The notes beneath the pieces are model-generated. The model saw nothing but the letters and a program-made list of their open reading frames with translations. It did no database searches and was not told the DNA's origin. From Pseudomonas sp. MWU15-20650 (lineage in GTDB: Bacteria; Pseudomonadota; Gammaproteobacteria; Pseudomonadales; Pseudomonadaceae), in assembly GCF_023242475.1 (NCBI RefSeq), contig NZ_JALJFG010000041.1, positions 1-59,134 on the forward strand: a stretch of 59,134 nucleotides of DNA, read 5' to 3'. Of this stretch, positions 7,001 through 14,847 are shown piece by piece. The number at the start of each line of letters is the position of its first letter. Position 1 is the first letter of the stretch. A program made the position numbers and the translations under genes.

Positions 7001-8746
7001 ACGCTCAAAAATTATGTGCGGGCAGACGGAAGCTTGGGACCCGAGGGTGCAGAGCTATTGGGCAGGGCTGCCGGTGCTGCCTATGAGGTCATTACCGATG
7101 AGCATCTGCACCAGTGGCGCAGGCTCTTGGCGCAACCGAACAACGTGGTGACGCAAGCGCAGTTCATAAGCCAACACAGGCTCAGCCCAGGCAGTTGGAG
7201 TCGCTTCGTTAAAAAGGATGGTTCCTTGAAAGAGGCGGCGGTGCGACGCCTCAACCAGGCAGCGCAAAACACCGCGCTTGCCCCCACGTTCCAGACTTCG
7301 GCACGCAAACAGATCATCACGGGTGAACATCTACGCGAGTGGGAGGCGTTGTCGCCCGCGCAACAGCAAAGCGTTACCCGTGAGGGCTTTGCCCAACAGC
7401 GCAACCTCTCGCCGAAAACCTTTGTCTACTACGTGCAGGCTGACGGCCAGTTGAGCGATACCGGCAAGATTGTGCGCGACCGCGCGGCCAATACACCCTT
7501 CAATACGCTGACTGAAACGCATATCCGCGATTGGCAAAGCAAGACACAGCAGGCGCGTGACGCCATGACCATGAACGGGTTTGCCGGTCATTATCACCTT
7601 AATCCGAGTACGTTCAAAAATTGTGCGCGACAAGATGGCGGGCTGGGGCCGTCCGGTGAAGCGTTATTGAACAGGGCCGCCGGCCGCACCTATACCGCGC
7701 TGACCGATGACCATTTACGCCAGTGGCGCGGGCTCTTCGCTCAACCGAACAACTCAGTCACGCAGTCGCAGTTCTTGAGCCAACATGACCTCAATCCAAA
7801 CACGTGGGCCCAGCACGTTAAAGCCGATGGTCTTTTAAAGGCAGCGACCGTGCAACGCCTCGATGGGGCAGGGCAAACTACCGCGCAGCTCCCTGCGCCC
7901 GAGCAACCTGCTGCAGGTTCGTCACGAAAACGGCCTGCGCAAGACCCTCTGGATCCGCCGCCGCCGAAATCTTCGGGCTTGAACAAACCCACCGATACAC
8001 CACAGAACGAAGAGATCCCTGGTTCATCTACGGATGTCGTCGTTATCAAGGTTGAACCCACCGTTTCTCCTCCATTGCCTCGTCATCAGATCGACAACAC
8101 CTTGCCGATTCTGCAGGATCCGACGAACCCCAGGCTCAGCTTGACCCAATCGCTTGAAGGCCCTGTCGATGAAATCCGTATCGCTCACTGGAATGGTGTG
8201 CTTGACGGCCTTGATAGCGCCAGCAAGGCGCGCGTTTCAGCCCAAATCAAGGCGTCGATCAAAGACTGGCTGCGCACCGAAGGTCGGCACCAGTCTCGGT
8301 TTGATGAGGTTATGGAGGTGGTCACGCCGCTGGACGATGGTGGACCGGCTCGCGGCGCTTCGGTGTGGGCGCGGCGTGATATTCCCCAGTTTGAAGTGCT
8401 TGGCCCGTATGCCGGCAAATACCATGCAGACGAGGCGTCGTTGTTCCAGGAGCAACGTAAGCAAGGTTCACGGGCTGTGCTGACGTACCTGTTCGGTACA
8501 CGTTCGGGCGTACGCACGGTGAGTGGGCTGCACACGGGCAACACCCTGAGCCTGATCAATACCTCGCAACTGCGCAATGGACCCGCGTGGAAGTCGAACA
8601 ATGTCGTTTCCGTGGCGGTCGGGAAAAACCTGACGTTCTATGTGGCGCTGAAGGACATCAAGAAAGGTGATGAATTGCTGCTCGATTATGGGCCGTTCTA
8701 TAACCCTGTGCCTGAGATAGCGATCAAGCCGGACCGCGATCATTGA
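4058..8746 (+). CDS. Candidate type III effector: toxin-like protein with tandem repeats and a C-terminal SET domain
   Basis: A 1562-residue protein with no Sec signal. From the ATG at 4058 the N terminus is Ser/Thr/Pro-rich: 9 Ser and 9 Pro in the first 50, Ile at position 4, and no acidic residue before 18. These are features of Pseudomonas type III secretion signals. The in-frame ATG at 4043 would give MHRRF and spoil the pattern. Residues about 600-680 hold hydrophobic helices (NLIPFRSAIVNF onward), as in large Pseudomonas toxins with DUF6543-like regions. Residues 884-1270 are six repeats of about 64 residues in two ABC blocks. RKR at 1290-1292 precedes a proline-rich linker that could be a nuclear localisation signal. 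Residues about 1420-1550 are a SET domain: a GPYAGKY segment, then LSLINTS with N1501, then ELLLDYG with Y1544. The first His of the usual N-H-S motif is Thr. No chaperone gene adjoins. The C-terminal SET call is strong, and effector status is inference. Confidence 0.75.
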   Translation: MTSITAASTHLSLPLPTDEHQSSTVADGVDTSMTPPRLRPDRPSPSSPAPSLGNLGGALSWPVPLSADEQRRLRLITMNHQHALGDQPLVMQTQGGVLEFLRYHQPLPAEAGNDPAKILQALVNSPQGQLMGKALQQTMQGIDSDSSASDYLLAAIALQMDPESITAPDRTKVAGFDLGSDTHAGHHASTVVAGLAEHLSRTGKTSAALANVGAYLLLARSAPQFLIRDIPPTVKIGSQAWASLTVAAMTIEAQAPGKVRGMTFAQVMSEADKARLLDPAITQTAQTAALLDWAITNRVLAKKNDGNYLPAELESARTAFNAQLDTRLAASQALDDALPTRKEIALARLKERFGDLGAFFEEKVFAIDQHYVAIEGGGISLLDIAMIDWLEPRPFKAHEPSSSLKGNALQKVLTALNANPQFGVPAEFERQFKRAIEEKKAAVNTTVRHMISQLPLEDRKHFEFGKISFFQEGSYVMDGHFNNTYDQNQPGLLVKTELNGESQAYVINFNHGSIERAGLYEVRVKESREGKKVFTTKAFTPRHNADDLGRERPLSNALWDSFTSARSDAIATAFVEHLELDDPAIKQQARGQTALDTANAQLSEFLLNLIPFRSAIVNFQNGQYGAGAFDLLLDVFGFLTAGTATAGKLLKVGRSALSAGAKALRAAKVIGVAAIDVLNPVGGVGDLPRLVASGGLYLLSKGVKAVNTLRGATGSYDVLKTISKQYDAAATGTVKVAGQTVEGAAVLKGGKWYSFDADTMRPYGSPLEEFRVATQAVAGEVEAAHIDELSHEVFGHFKVPESQIAGLTRNSQGVYVAADGHLSHIRHTDSNGETAVYEVRQVSRTEDGAVQARVYHNNRQTELLVQHVQGDQWQRLGAPGGGQITAEHLRAWEALPRQEQIRLTPKGFARQHQLPWKTFEYCVNADGRLSETGLIVRNRPADTPFNKVTQAHIQNWQGMTQQERGEMTIDGFACHHHLNSHTLKNYVRADGSLGPEGAELLGRAAGAAYEVITDEHLHQWRRLLAQPNNVVTQAQFISQHRLSPGSWSRFVKKDGSLKEAAVRRLNQAAQNTALAPTFQTSARKQIITGEHLREWEALSPAQQQSVTREGFAQQRNLSPKTFVYYVQADGQLSDTGKIVRDRAANTPFNTLTETHIRDWQSKTQQARDAMTMNGFAGHYHLNPSTFKNCARQDGGLGPSGEALLNRAAGRTYTALTDDHLRQWRGLFAQPNNSVTQSQFLSQHDLNPNTWAQHVKADGLLKAATVQRLDGAGQTTAQLPAPEQPAAGSSRKRPAQDPLDPPPPKSSGLNKPTDTPQNEEIPGSSTDVVVIKVEPTVSPPLPRHQIDNTLPILQDPTNPRLSLTQSLEGPVDEIRIAHWNGVLDGLDSASKARVSAQIKASIKDWLRTEGRHQSRFDEVMEVVTPLDDGGPARGASVWARRDIPQFEVLGPYAGKYHADEASLFQEQRKQGSRAVLTYLFGTRSGVRTVSGLHTGNTLSLINTSQLRNGPAWKSNNVVSVAVGKNLTFYVALKDIKKGDELLLDYGPFYNPVPEIAIKPDRDH
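6707..7870 (+). repeat. Tandem coding repeats: six modules of about 64 residues (ABC-ABC)
   Basis: Within the SET-domain protein, modules start at residues 884, 948, 1012, 1087, 1151 and 1215. Shared pattern: T..H[LI]..W, then about 12 residues, T...F...H.L, then V..DG.L. The first three modules resemble the second three one-to-one (A with A, B with B, C with C), giving a 203-residue (609-bp) higher-order period. This indicates duplication of a ready-made trimer. Each module looks like three short helices, HTH-like in rhythm. I do not recognise the family. Confidence 0.85.
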
Positions 8747-8799
8747 GGTGAGCCGCTCGGACGTTTGAAGATCAATTGTGCGTTCGACATGGAAAGATG

Positions 8800-8836
8800 A
8801 GCGCTGCTCAGGTTTACTACTACCTGAGTAAGCGCT
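8800..8836. promoter_or_regulatory. Inverted repeat upstream of the efflux operon
   Basis: Arms AGCGCT-g-CTCAGGT (8800-8813) and ACCTGAG-ta-AGCGCT (8822-8836) enclose an 8-nt loop, giving 13 pairs with a small bulge. There is no T-run after it, so it is not an obvious intrinsic terminator. It lies 38 bp before the MFS start and could be an operator or a leader structure. Confidence 0.45.
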
Positions 8837-8873
8837 TCACCGACCTTGCACGTCGGCTCATCAAGGTCACCGA

Positions 8874-10517
8874 ATGGATAAATACACCCCCCACACCTGG
8901 CAACCCCACGAGCGACCGAGCCTGCCCGGCTCGCCGTCGACGCCGTTGCACCCGACCCATAAGCGCTGGTTGTTCGCGCTGGTCGGCTTACTGGTGGCGA
9001 TTACGGGCGGGCTGGGCAACGCCCTGGTCATCGCCAACCTGCAATACCTGCAAGGTGCCTTGGGCGCGACCACCGCCGAAATGGCCTGGCTGCCCGCCGC
9101 TTATGTCATGACGAATGTGTGCATGAACCTGCTGCTGGTGAAGTTCCGCCAGCAGTTCGGCCTGCGCGCGTTTACCGAGGTGTTCCTGGTGCTCTATGCC
9201 CTGGTCACCTTCGGCCATTTGTTCGTCAACGATCTTAGTTCAGCTATCGCGGTCAGGGCCGCCCACGGCATGGTCGGCGCGGCGCTGAGTTCCTTGGGTT
9301 TGTACTACATGATTCAGGCGTTCCCGGCCAAGTGGCGTTTGAAAGCCCTGGTGCTGGGATTGGGCGCGGCGCAACTGGCCTTGCCCTTGGCGCGGTTGTT
9401 CTCCGAGGACTTGCTGCAAATTGCCGAATGGCGCGGGCTGTACCTGTTCGAACTGGGCTTGGCGCTGATCTGCCTGGGCTGTGTGTTCCTGCTCAAGCTG
9501 CCGCCGGGCGACCGTTTCAAGACCTTCGAAAAACTCGACTTCCTCACCTTTGCCATCCTCGCCAGCGGCGTGGCCTTGCTCTGCGCGGTGCTGTCCCTGG
9601 GCCGGATCGACTGGTGGCTGGAAGCGCCCTGGATCGGCGTGGCCTCGGCTTGTTCCCTGGTGCTGATCATGACGGGGCTGGCCATCGAGCATAACCGCAG
9701 CAACCCGATGCTGATGACGCGTTGGCTGGGCAGCGGCGCGATGATTCGCCTGGCGTTGGCGGTGGTGCTGATTCGCATGGTGCTGTCCGAGCAATCCACC
9801 GGTGCAGTGGGGTTCATGCAGATGCTGAACATGAGCTACCAGCAGATGCACACGTTGTATGTGGTAATGCTGGCCGGGGCGATTGCCGGGCTGGTGGTCA
9901 GTGCGCTGACGATCAACCCGGCGCACCTGCTGATGCCATTGATCATTTCCCTGGCGTTGATGGCGGTGGGGTCGGTGATGGACAGTTTTTCCAGCAACCT
10001 GACCCGTCCGCAGAACCTGTACATCAGCCAGTTCCTGCTGGGCTTTGGCGGCACGTTCTTCCTGGGGCCGACCATGGTGCTGGGCACCAAAAACGTGCTG
10101 ACCAACCCGCGCAACCTGGTGAGCTTCTCGGTGATGTTCGGGATCTGCCAGAACCTCGGCGGCCTGATCGGTGCGGCGTTGCTGGGCACCTTCCAGATCG
10201 TGCGCGAGAAGTACCACTCCAGCATGATTGTCGAGCACCTGACCCTGCTCGACCCCCGTGTAGCAGCCCGGGTGCAGAGTGGCGGCTCGGCCTACGGCGG
10301 CATCGTCGCCGACCCGGAACTGCGCAACCTCATGGGCATCCGCAGCCTGGCCACGGCGGCCACCCGTGAGGCGAACGTAATGGCTTACAACGATGTCTTC
10401 ATGCTGATCGCGATTATCGCGATCCTGACCATGCTGTGGATCTTCACCCGCAGCCTGTGGCTGATGAGTACTACCAAGGCAACTCCTCCTGTTCAACCCA
10501 GCGGCGCGACTTCATGA
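8874..10517 (+). CDS. MFS multidrug efflux permease (EmrB/QacA-like)
   Basis: A 547-residue inner-membrane transporter with about 14 predicted membrane segments, the DHA2 pattern. The first is LFALVGLLVAITGGLGNALV, followed by a WLPAAYVMTN helix. It would use proton exchange to expel hydrophobic compounds across the inner membrane. The stop codon overlaps the start of the HlyD-like gene as ATGA (10514-10517), so the two are translationally coupled and probably form an EmrAB-type tripartite pump. No outer-membrane component is encoded here. Substrate unknown. Confidence 0.85.
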   Translation: MDKYTPHTWQPHERPSLPGSPSTPLHPTHKRWLFALVGLLVAITGGLGNALVIANLQYLQGALGATTAEMAWLPAAYVMTNVCMNLLLVKFRQQFGLRAFTEVFLVLYALVTFGHLFVNDLSSAIAVRAAHGMVGAALSSLGLYYMIQAFPAKWRLKALVLGLGAAQLALPLARLFSEDLLQIAEWRGLYLFELGLALICLGCVFLLKLPPGDRFKTFEKLDFLTFAILASGVALLCAVLSLGRIDWWLEAPWIGVASACSLVLIMTGLAIEHNRSNPMLMTRWLGSGAMIRLALAVVLIRMVLSEQSTGAVGFMQMLNMSYQQMHTLYVVMLAGAIAGLVVSALTINPAHLLMPLIISLALMAVGSVMDSFSSNLTRPQNLYISQFLLGFGGTFFLGPTMVLGTKNVLTNPRNLVSFSVMFGICQNLGGLIGAALLGTFQIVREKYHSSMIVEHLTLLDPRVAARVQSGGSAYGGIVADPELRNLMGIRSLATAATREANVMAYNDVFMLIAIIAILTMLWIFTRSLWLMSTTKATPPVQPSGATS

Positions 10518-11659
10518 CTGAACCTTCAACCACCACCACTACCGCCATCGCCGCCACACCGGAAGGCAGCACACCGCCGGGTGCCGTGCCTACCGAGTTG
10601 CGGCCTTTGCGGGTACGCATTATCTCGTCCCTGGGGTTTGCCGCGATTGCCATCATCGGTGTGCTGATCGTGTTGTACGCCTGGCAATTGCCACCTTTCA
10701 GCAGCGCGGTAGAGACCACCGAGAACGCCTTGGTGCGTGGCCAGGTGACGATTATCGGCCCACAGCTCAGCGGCTATGTCTATGAGGTGCCGGTCCAGGA
10801 CTTCCAGTACGTCAAGGCCGGCGACCTGCTGGTGCGCCTGGATGACCGCATCTACAAGCAGCGTCTGGACCAGGCACTGGCGCAACTGGCGGTGCAGAAG
10901 GCTTCTTTGGCCAATGTGGTGCAGCAACGCAACAGCGCCGAAGCGACGATCCAACTGCGTCAGGCCGCGTTGGTCGACAGCCAGGCCCAAGTGCGCAAGA
11001 GCACGGCGGATTTGCGTCGCAATGAAGAGTTGATCAGTGATGGCTCGGTGTCCAAGCGTGAGCTGGATGTGACCCGTGCCGCGAATGCGCAGACCATCGC
11101 GGCGGTCGCGCAGGCTCAGGCCAGCCTGGAAATTGCCCGGCAAGACCTGCAAACGGTGATCGTCAATCGCGGCTCCCTGGAAGCTGCGGTAGCGAGTGCC
11201 GAGGCGGCAGTGGAACTGGCGCGGATCGACCTCTCCAATACCCGCATCACGGCACCCCGTGATGGCCAGTTGGGGCAGATTGGCGTGCGCCTGGGTGCCT
11301 ACGTCAACTCAGGTGCACAGCTGATGGCCTTGGTGCCGCCGCAGCTGTGGGTGATCGCCAACATGAAAGAAACCCAGATGGACAATGTGCAGGTCGGCCA
11401 GCCGGTGACGTTTACTGTGGATGCGTTGAACCACCGCAAGTTTCACGGCACGGTGCAGCATATTTCCCCGGCGACCGGGTCTGAGTTCAGCCTGTTGCAG
11501 GCAGACAACGCCACCGGCAACTTTGTGAAGATCGCCCAGCGTGTGCCCGTGCGGATCACGGTTGACCCTGATCAGGCGCAGATCGAGCGGTTGCGGCCGG
11601 GGTTGTCGGTGGTGGTAAGTATCGACACGGCGGGGCGCCTCAAGAACAGCCCTCCCTGA
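10514..11659 (+). CDS. HlyD/EmrA-family membrane fusion protein
   Basis: A 381-residue periplasmic adaptor anchored by one N-terminal membrane helix (residues about 37-57, LGFAAIAIIGVLIVLYAW). After the helix comes a biotinyl-lipoyl-like half (TIIGPQLSGYVYEVPVQDFQYVKAGDLL), a long coiled coil rich in Gln and Ala, the matching half (ITAPRDGQLGQIGVRLGAYV), and a beta-barrel region. This is the order typical of EmrA. The start at 10514 overlaps the permease stop by four bases, and longer in-frame starts would lie well inside the permease gene. The N terminus is Thr-rich and cytoplasmic. Confidence 0.87.
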   Translation: MTEPSTTTTTAIAATPEGSTPPGAVPTELRPLRVRIISSLGFAAIAIIGVLIVLYAWQLPPFSSAVETTENALVRGQVTIIGPQLSGYVYEVPVQDFQYVKAGDLLVRLDDRIYKQRLDQALAQLAVQKASLANVVQQRNSAEATIQLRQAALVDSQAQVRKSTADLRRNEELISDGSVSKRELDVTRAANAQTIAAVAQAQASLEIARQDLQTVIVNRGSLEAAVASAEAAVELARIDLSNTRITAPRDGQLGQIGVRLGAYVNSGAQLMALVPPQLWVIANMKETQMDNVQVGQPVTFTVDALNHRKFHGTVQHISPATGSEFSLLQADNATGNFVKIAQRVPVRITVDPDQAQIERLRPGLSVVVSIDTAGRLKNSPP

Positions 11660-11756
11660 CCCCGCACGGTAGGGCTGGACTTCAGGCTGGCATTGAGTTT
11701 TGTGAAGCCTTGGCCTACAACCGAGTGCCTGGTCAACGCGGCAAGTGGGGATGCCG

Positions 11757-12638
11757 CTAGAGGGTGAACAGAGGTTCGGGCAGCCCTGCAACGCCGGGGT
11801 TGAGGGCGAATACGCCGCCGGACAGGGACTGTTCACTCGGGTCGTCACGAATCGAGGTGACGAACAGGGTGTCCAGGCGGCTGCCGCCAAAGGCGCACAT
11901 GGTGGGTTTTTTTACCGGCACGCTCAGGGAGCGGTCCAGGCGACCATCAGGGCTGAAACGGTGGATCAACCCCGCGTCGTTGGCGCAGATCCAGTAGCCG
12001 CCGTCGGCATCCACGGCGGCGCCGTCGGGGCGACCGGGGTAGGGGCGCATGTCCACGAACACGCGGCGATTGGACGGCGTGCCGGTCTCGGTGTCGTAGT
12101 CGAAGGCCCAGATGCGCTGCACCTGCGGGTGCGAGTCCGAGACGTACATCGTGCGGCCATCGGGGCTGAAAGCCAGGCCGTTGGGCGTGATAAATCCTCC
12201 CAACTGCGCGTGGGGCGCAACGCCCGACACGTAGCGGTAAAGAGTACCCTCGGCCGCATTGGCGCGCATGTCCAGGACCATGCTGCCGGCCCAGAAGCGG
12301 CCCTGGCGATCACAGCGGCCATCGTTCAGGCGCATATCCGCGCGTGGGTGCTCGACATGGGCCTGGGGCGTGATGTCGAGGCTGCCGTCGTTGTAAGGGG
12401 TCAGTTGGAAGAAGCCGGTTTCCATCCCGGCTACCCAGTTGCCCGCCGTGGTGCGGGCAATGCAGGCGAGCATCTGTGGGGTTTTCCACGTGGCGACGTG
12501 GCCGTTGGAAGCGCTCCAGCGTTGCAGGCCACCGTTGGGAATATCCACCCAGTACAGGGCATTCTCTCCAGGCACCCATACCGGGCATTCCCCCACGGCA
12601 TTGCGGGCGTCGACAATCAATTCGGCACTCATCAGCAT
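11757..12638 (-). CDS. SMP-30/gluconolactonase-family lactone hydrolase (sugar-acid lactonase)
   Basis: A 293-residue six-bladed beta-propeller of the SMP-30/regucalcin family. Recognisable blades include GECPVWVPGENALYWVDI (metal-ligand Glu near residue 17), MRLNDGRCDRQGRFWAGSM, and ITPNGLAFSPDGRTMYVSDS with the conserved Asn and Asp ligands. It lies 21 bp downstream of uronate dehydrogenase on the same strand, so the likely substrate is the galactaro- or glucaro-lactone made by that enzyme. AGGGGA precedes the ATG at 12638. An ATG six bases further in is also possible. Confidence 0.82.
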   Translation of the reverse strand: MLMSAELIVDARNAVGECPVWVPGENALYWVDIPNGGLQRWSASNGHVATWKTPQMLACIARTTAGNWVAGMETGFFQLTPYNDGSLDITPQAHVEHPRADMRLNDGRCDRQGRFWAGSMVLDMRANAAEGTLYRYVSGVAPHAQLGGFITPNGLAFSPDGRTMYVSDSHPQVQRIWAFDYDTETGTPSNRRVFVDMRPYPGRPDGAAVDADGGYWICANDAGLIHRFSPDGRLDRSLSVPVKKPTMCAFGGSRLDTLFVTSIRDDPSEQSLSGGVFALNPGVAGLPEPLFTL

Positions 12639-12659
12639 GCATTCCCCTTGGCCACGAAC

Positions 12660-13484
12660 TCAGTCACCGAACGGCCCGGCCGCACAGAACGCGCCGCCCT
12701 GGTAAACCCTGGCCGGGTCATCGGCAGCGACCGGTGCTTGGGTTTCGACCTGGGCACGGAAGGCTTCGGAACTGTCCTTGGGGGCATAGCCCAAGTGCGC
12801 TGCATAGCGGTTGTCCCACCAGGTGGCCTGGTTGTCCGACATACCGTAGACCACGGTGTGGCCGACGTTGGGTGTGTACAGTGCGCGTTCGAGCAGTTGG
12901 GTCAGGTCGTCGAAGCTCAGCCAGGTGTGCATCATCCGGCGGTTCTGCGGTTCCGGGAACGAAGAGCCGATGCGGATGCTCACGGTCTCGATACCGTAGC
13001 GGTCGAAGTAGAAGCTCGCCATGTCTTCACCGTAGGACTTGGACAGGCCGTAATAGCTGTCCGGGCGGCGAGGGGTGTGGGCGTCGATGATTTGGCCTTG
13101 CTTGTAGAAACCGATCACATGGTTGGAGCTGGCGAAGATCACGCGCTTTACGCCATGGCGGCGGGCGGCTTCGTAGAGATGGAAAGTGCCGCAGATATTG
13201 GCGCCGAGCACTTCTTCGAAGGGGCGCTCTACCGAAACACCACCGAAATGCAGGATGGCGTCGACGCCTTCCACCAACTGGTGCACGGCGTGTTTGTCGG
13301 CGAGGTTGCAGACCTGGATTTCCTCGCTGGCATCGGCGGCCGGGGTCATGTCGGCGATGTCTGACAGGCGCAGCACTTGGGCATAGGGGCGCAGGCGTTC
13401 ACGCAAGACTTTGCCCAGGCCACCGGCAGCACCGGTGAGCAACAGGCGGTTGAAGGGGGCGGGCGCGACTGTGGTGAGGGTCAT
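12660..13484 (-). CDS. udh: NAD-dependent uronate dehydrogenase
   Basis: A 274-residue short-chain dehydrogenase/epimerase-fold enzyme oxidising D-galacturonate or D-glucuronate to the aldarolactone with NAD+. The nucleotide-binding motif LLTGAAGGLG is at residues 15-24. The catalytic Y145-G-L-S-K149 and an upstream serine (ASSNHVIGFY) are present. Overall sequence and length match the Udh proteins characterised in P. putida and P. syringae. It is the first gene of a two-gene operon with the SMP-30 lactonase. A palindrome stands 26 bp upstream. Confidence 0.9.
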   Translation of the reverse strand: MTLTTVAPAPFNRLLLTGAAGGLGKVLRERLRPYAQVLRLSDIADMTPAADASEEIQVCNLADKHAVHQLVEGVDAILHFGGVSVERPFEEVLGANICGTFHLYEAARRHGVKRVIFASSNHVIGFYKQGQIIDAHTPRRPDSYYGLSKSYGEDMASFYFDRYGIETVSIRIGSSFPEPQNRRMMHTWLSFDDLTQLLERALYTPNVGHTVVYGMSDNQATWWDNRYAAHLGYAPKDSSEAFRAQVETQAPVAADDPARVYQGGAFCAAGPFGD

Positions 13485-13509
13485 AAAGGTCTCATTGTTG
13501 TTGTAGGTT

Positions 13510-13519
13510 GTCGTACGAC
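13510..13519. promoter_or_regulatory. Palindrome upstream of udh, candidate operator
   Basis: GTCGTACGAC is a perfect 10-bp palindrome set in TTGTCGTACGACTT, close to the udh start. The spacing of GT and AC resembles GntR/FadR-type operators, a regulator class often linked to uronate and aldarate genes. No such regulator gene is in the window, so the assignment is tentative. Confidence 0.4.
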
Positions 13520-13608
13520 TTGTGGGGAGTATCGGTATTGCTTCCCTCGATTGTCAACGATCTTCCTGACCAACGATGTGGCAGCTGACGCAATGCCAAG
13601 GTCAATAT

Positions 13609-14466
13609 TTAGCCGGCAATGACCATCGGGGGGAGGGTGCCGAGCAGAGACACGGCAGCGACTGCGCAGACACCTAGCAACCCTTCCAGCATCACGCTGG
13701 CCTTCAAGGCGCCCGGTCGCAGTTCGCAGCGGTCGATGCGCAGCCGGTTCAGGAGTGCCAAGGCCAGCATGCCCAGCACGAGCAGCACCTTGATCAGTAG
13801 GATCAGCGCGAAGCCATTAAACAAGGGCGTAGGCCACAGTTGCCCGGTCAACACGCGCACGTTGATCAGGCCGGTCGCTAACAAACCCGCCACCAGGCCA
13901 TAGCCTGCGCCACTGAAGCGCTTCAGGATCGGCTCCAGGGCATGGCCCTGCGCTTGCCTGAGGATCAACACCAGCAAAAGCAACCCGCCGAGCCAGGCAC
14001 CGACGCACACCAGATGCACTACCTGGTTGAGGATCAGCAATTGCCCGCTCAACCCATTGAGCATGGCGCCATGCCCCACCGGTGCCAGGGTCGCCAGCAG
14101 CAGCGCGCTCAATGGCAGGCGCAAGGCCGGCCAGGGTTTGATCAGCGCGATCACCAGCAGCAGGTTCAGCAACAGGTGCCAGACCCACACCTGGCCAAAA
14201 AAGGTCTTGGCCAGCACCAATTGCACGGTGGCCGGTTGCAACGCGGCATCCCAACTGCCGGCCATGCTGGCGGTGATCAACAGTAACCACGCGACGCCGC
14301 TGCCCAACCCCAGCCAGGCCAGGCCGCGGATGATGCACAGCAACTGCCGGTCCAGTGCCGCTTGCGCGCCCGTGCCGAGTAAAAAGGGCCTGAACACACA
14401 GGCCCCGAACATCAGCAGCACGACAATGAAATGCAAGAAGCGGCACAGCACCAGCAACGTCGCCAT
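13609..14466 (-). CDS. copD: Copper resistance protein CopD
   Basis: A 285-residue inner-membrane protein with about eight predicted membrane helices, the CopD/PcoD fold. Conserved His residues appear in RFLHFIVVLLMFGACVF near the N terminus and in NQVVHLVCVGAWLGGLLLL in the middle, which are probable copper ligands. It lies 3 bp after copC on the same strand. The pair is thought to move copper from the periplasm (CopC) across the inner membrane (CopD). Confidence 0.87.
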   Translation of the reverse strand: MATLLVLCRFLHFIVVLLMFGACVFRPFLLGTGAQAALDRQLLCIIRGLAWLGLGSGVAWLLLITASMAGSWDAALQPATVQLVLAKTFFGQVWVWHLLLNLLLVIALIKPWPALRLPLSALLLATLAPVGHGAMLNGLSGQLLILNQVVHLVCVGAWLGGLLLLVLILRQAQGHALEPILKRFSGAGYGLVAGLLATGLINVRVLTGQLWPTPLFNGFALILLIKVLLVLGMLALALLNRLRIDRCELRPGALKASVMLEGLLGVCAVAAVSLLGTLPPMVIAG

Positions 14467-14469
14467 GGG

Positions 14470-14835
14470 TTATTGGCCGACCTTGAAGCTGTATTCACCG
14501 TGGCTCTTGTGCGTGTCCACCGACACCGCGTTCCACACCACTTTGTAGGTGCCTGCCGCCAGGGGAGCGGCTGGGGTCACCACCAGGGTTTTCTGGTCGG
14601 CGTCCGGGGTCTCCAGGCCCTTGATCGCAACTTCGGTGCCGTCCTTGCTCAGGGACACCTTGGTGAAGGTGGCTTCGACGCCTTCACTGAAGGTCAGGCG
14701 CAGGTCAGCGGGCGCGGTGACGGTGCTGTCGGCGGCGGGGGTTTCGCTTTTCAGGTGAGCATGGGCGAAGGCTGCCGAGGTGCCCAGCAGGGAGGCCAGC
14801 AGGGCGACGGTGGTCAGGGTTTTCTTGATCAACAT
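14470..14835 (-). CDS. copC: Periplasmic copper-binding protein CopC
   Basis: A 121-residue protein with a Sec signal peptide (residues 1-24, ending AFA). Cleavage would expose His25 as the N terminus (HAHLKSE), the Cu(II) ligand typical of CopC/YobA. The C-terminal segment VDTHKSHGEYSF supplies further ligands, and the beta-sandwich signature ADLRLTFSEGV is present. It lacks the Met-rich Cu(I) loop of the longer CopC type, so it is probably a Cu(II)-only CopC. It lies between a GNAT gene and copD in the same direction. Confidence 0.88.
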   Translation of the reverse strand: MLIKKTLTTVALLASLLGTSAAFAHAHLKSETPAADSTVTAPADLRLTFSEGVEATFTKVSLSKDGTEVAIKGLETPDADQKTLVVTPAAPLAAGTYKVVWNAVSVDTHKSHGEYSFKVGQ

Positions 14836-14847
14836 TGTTCAATACCT

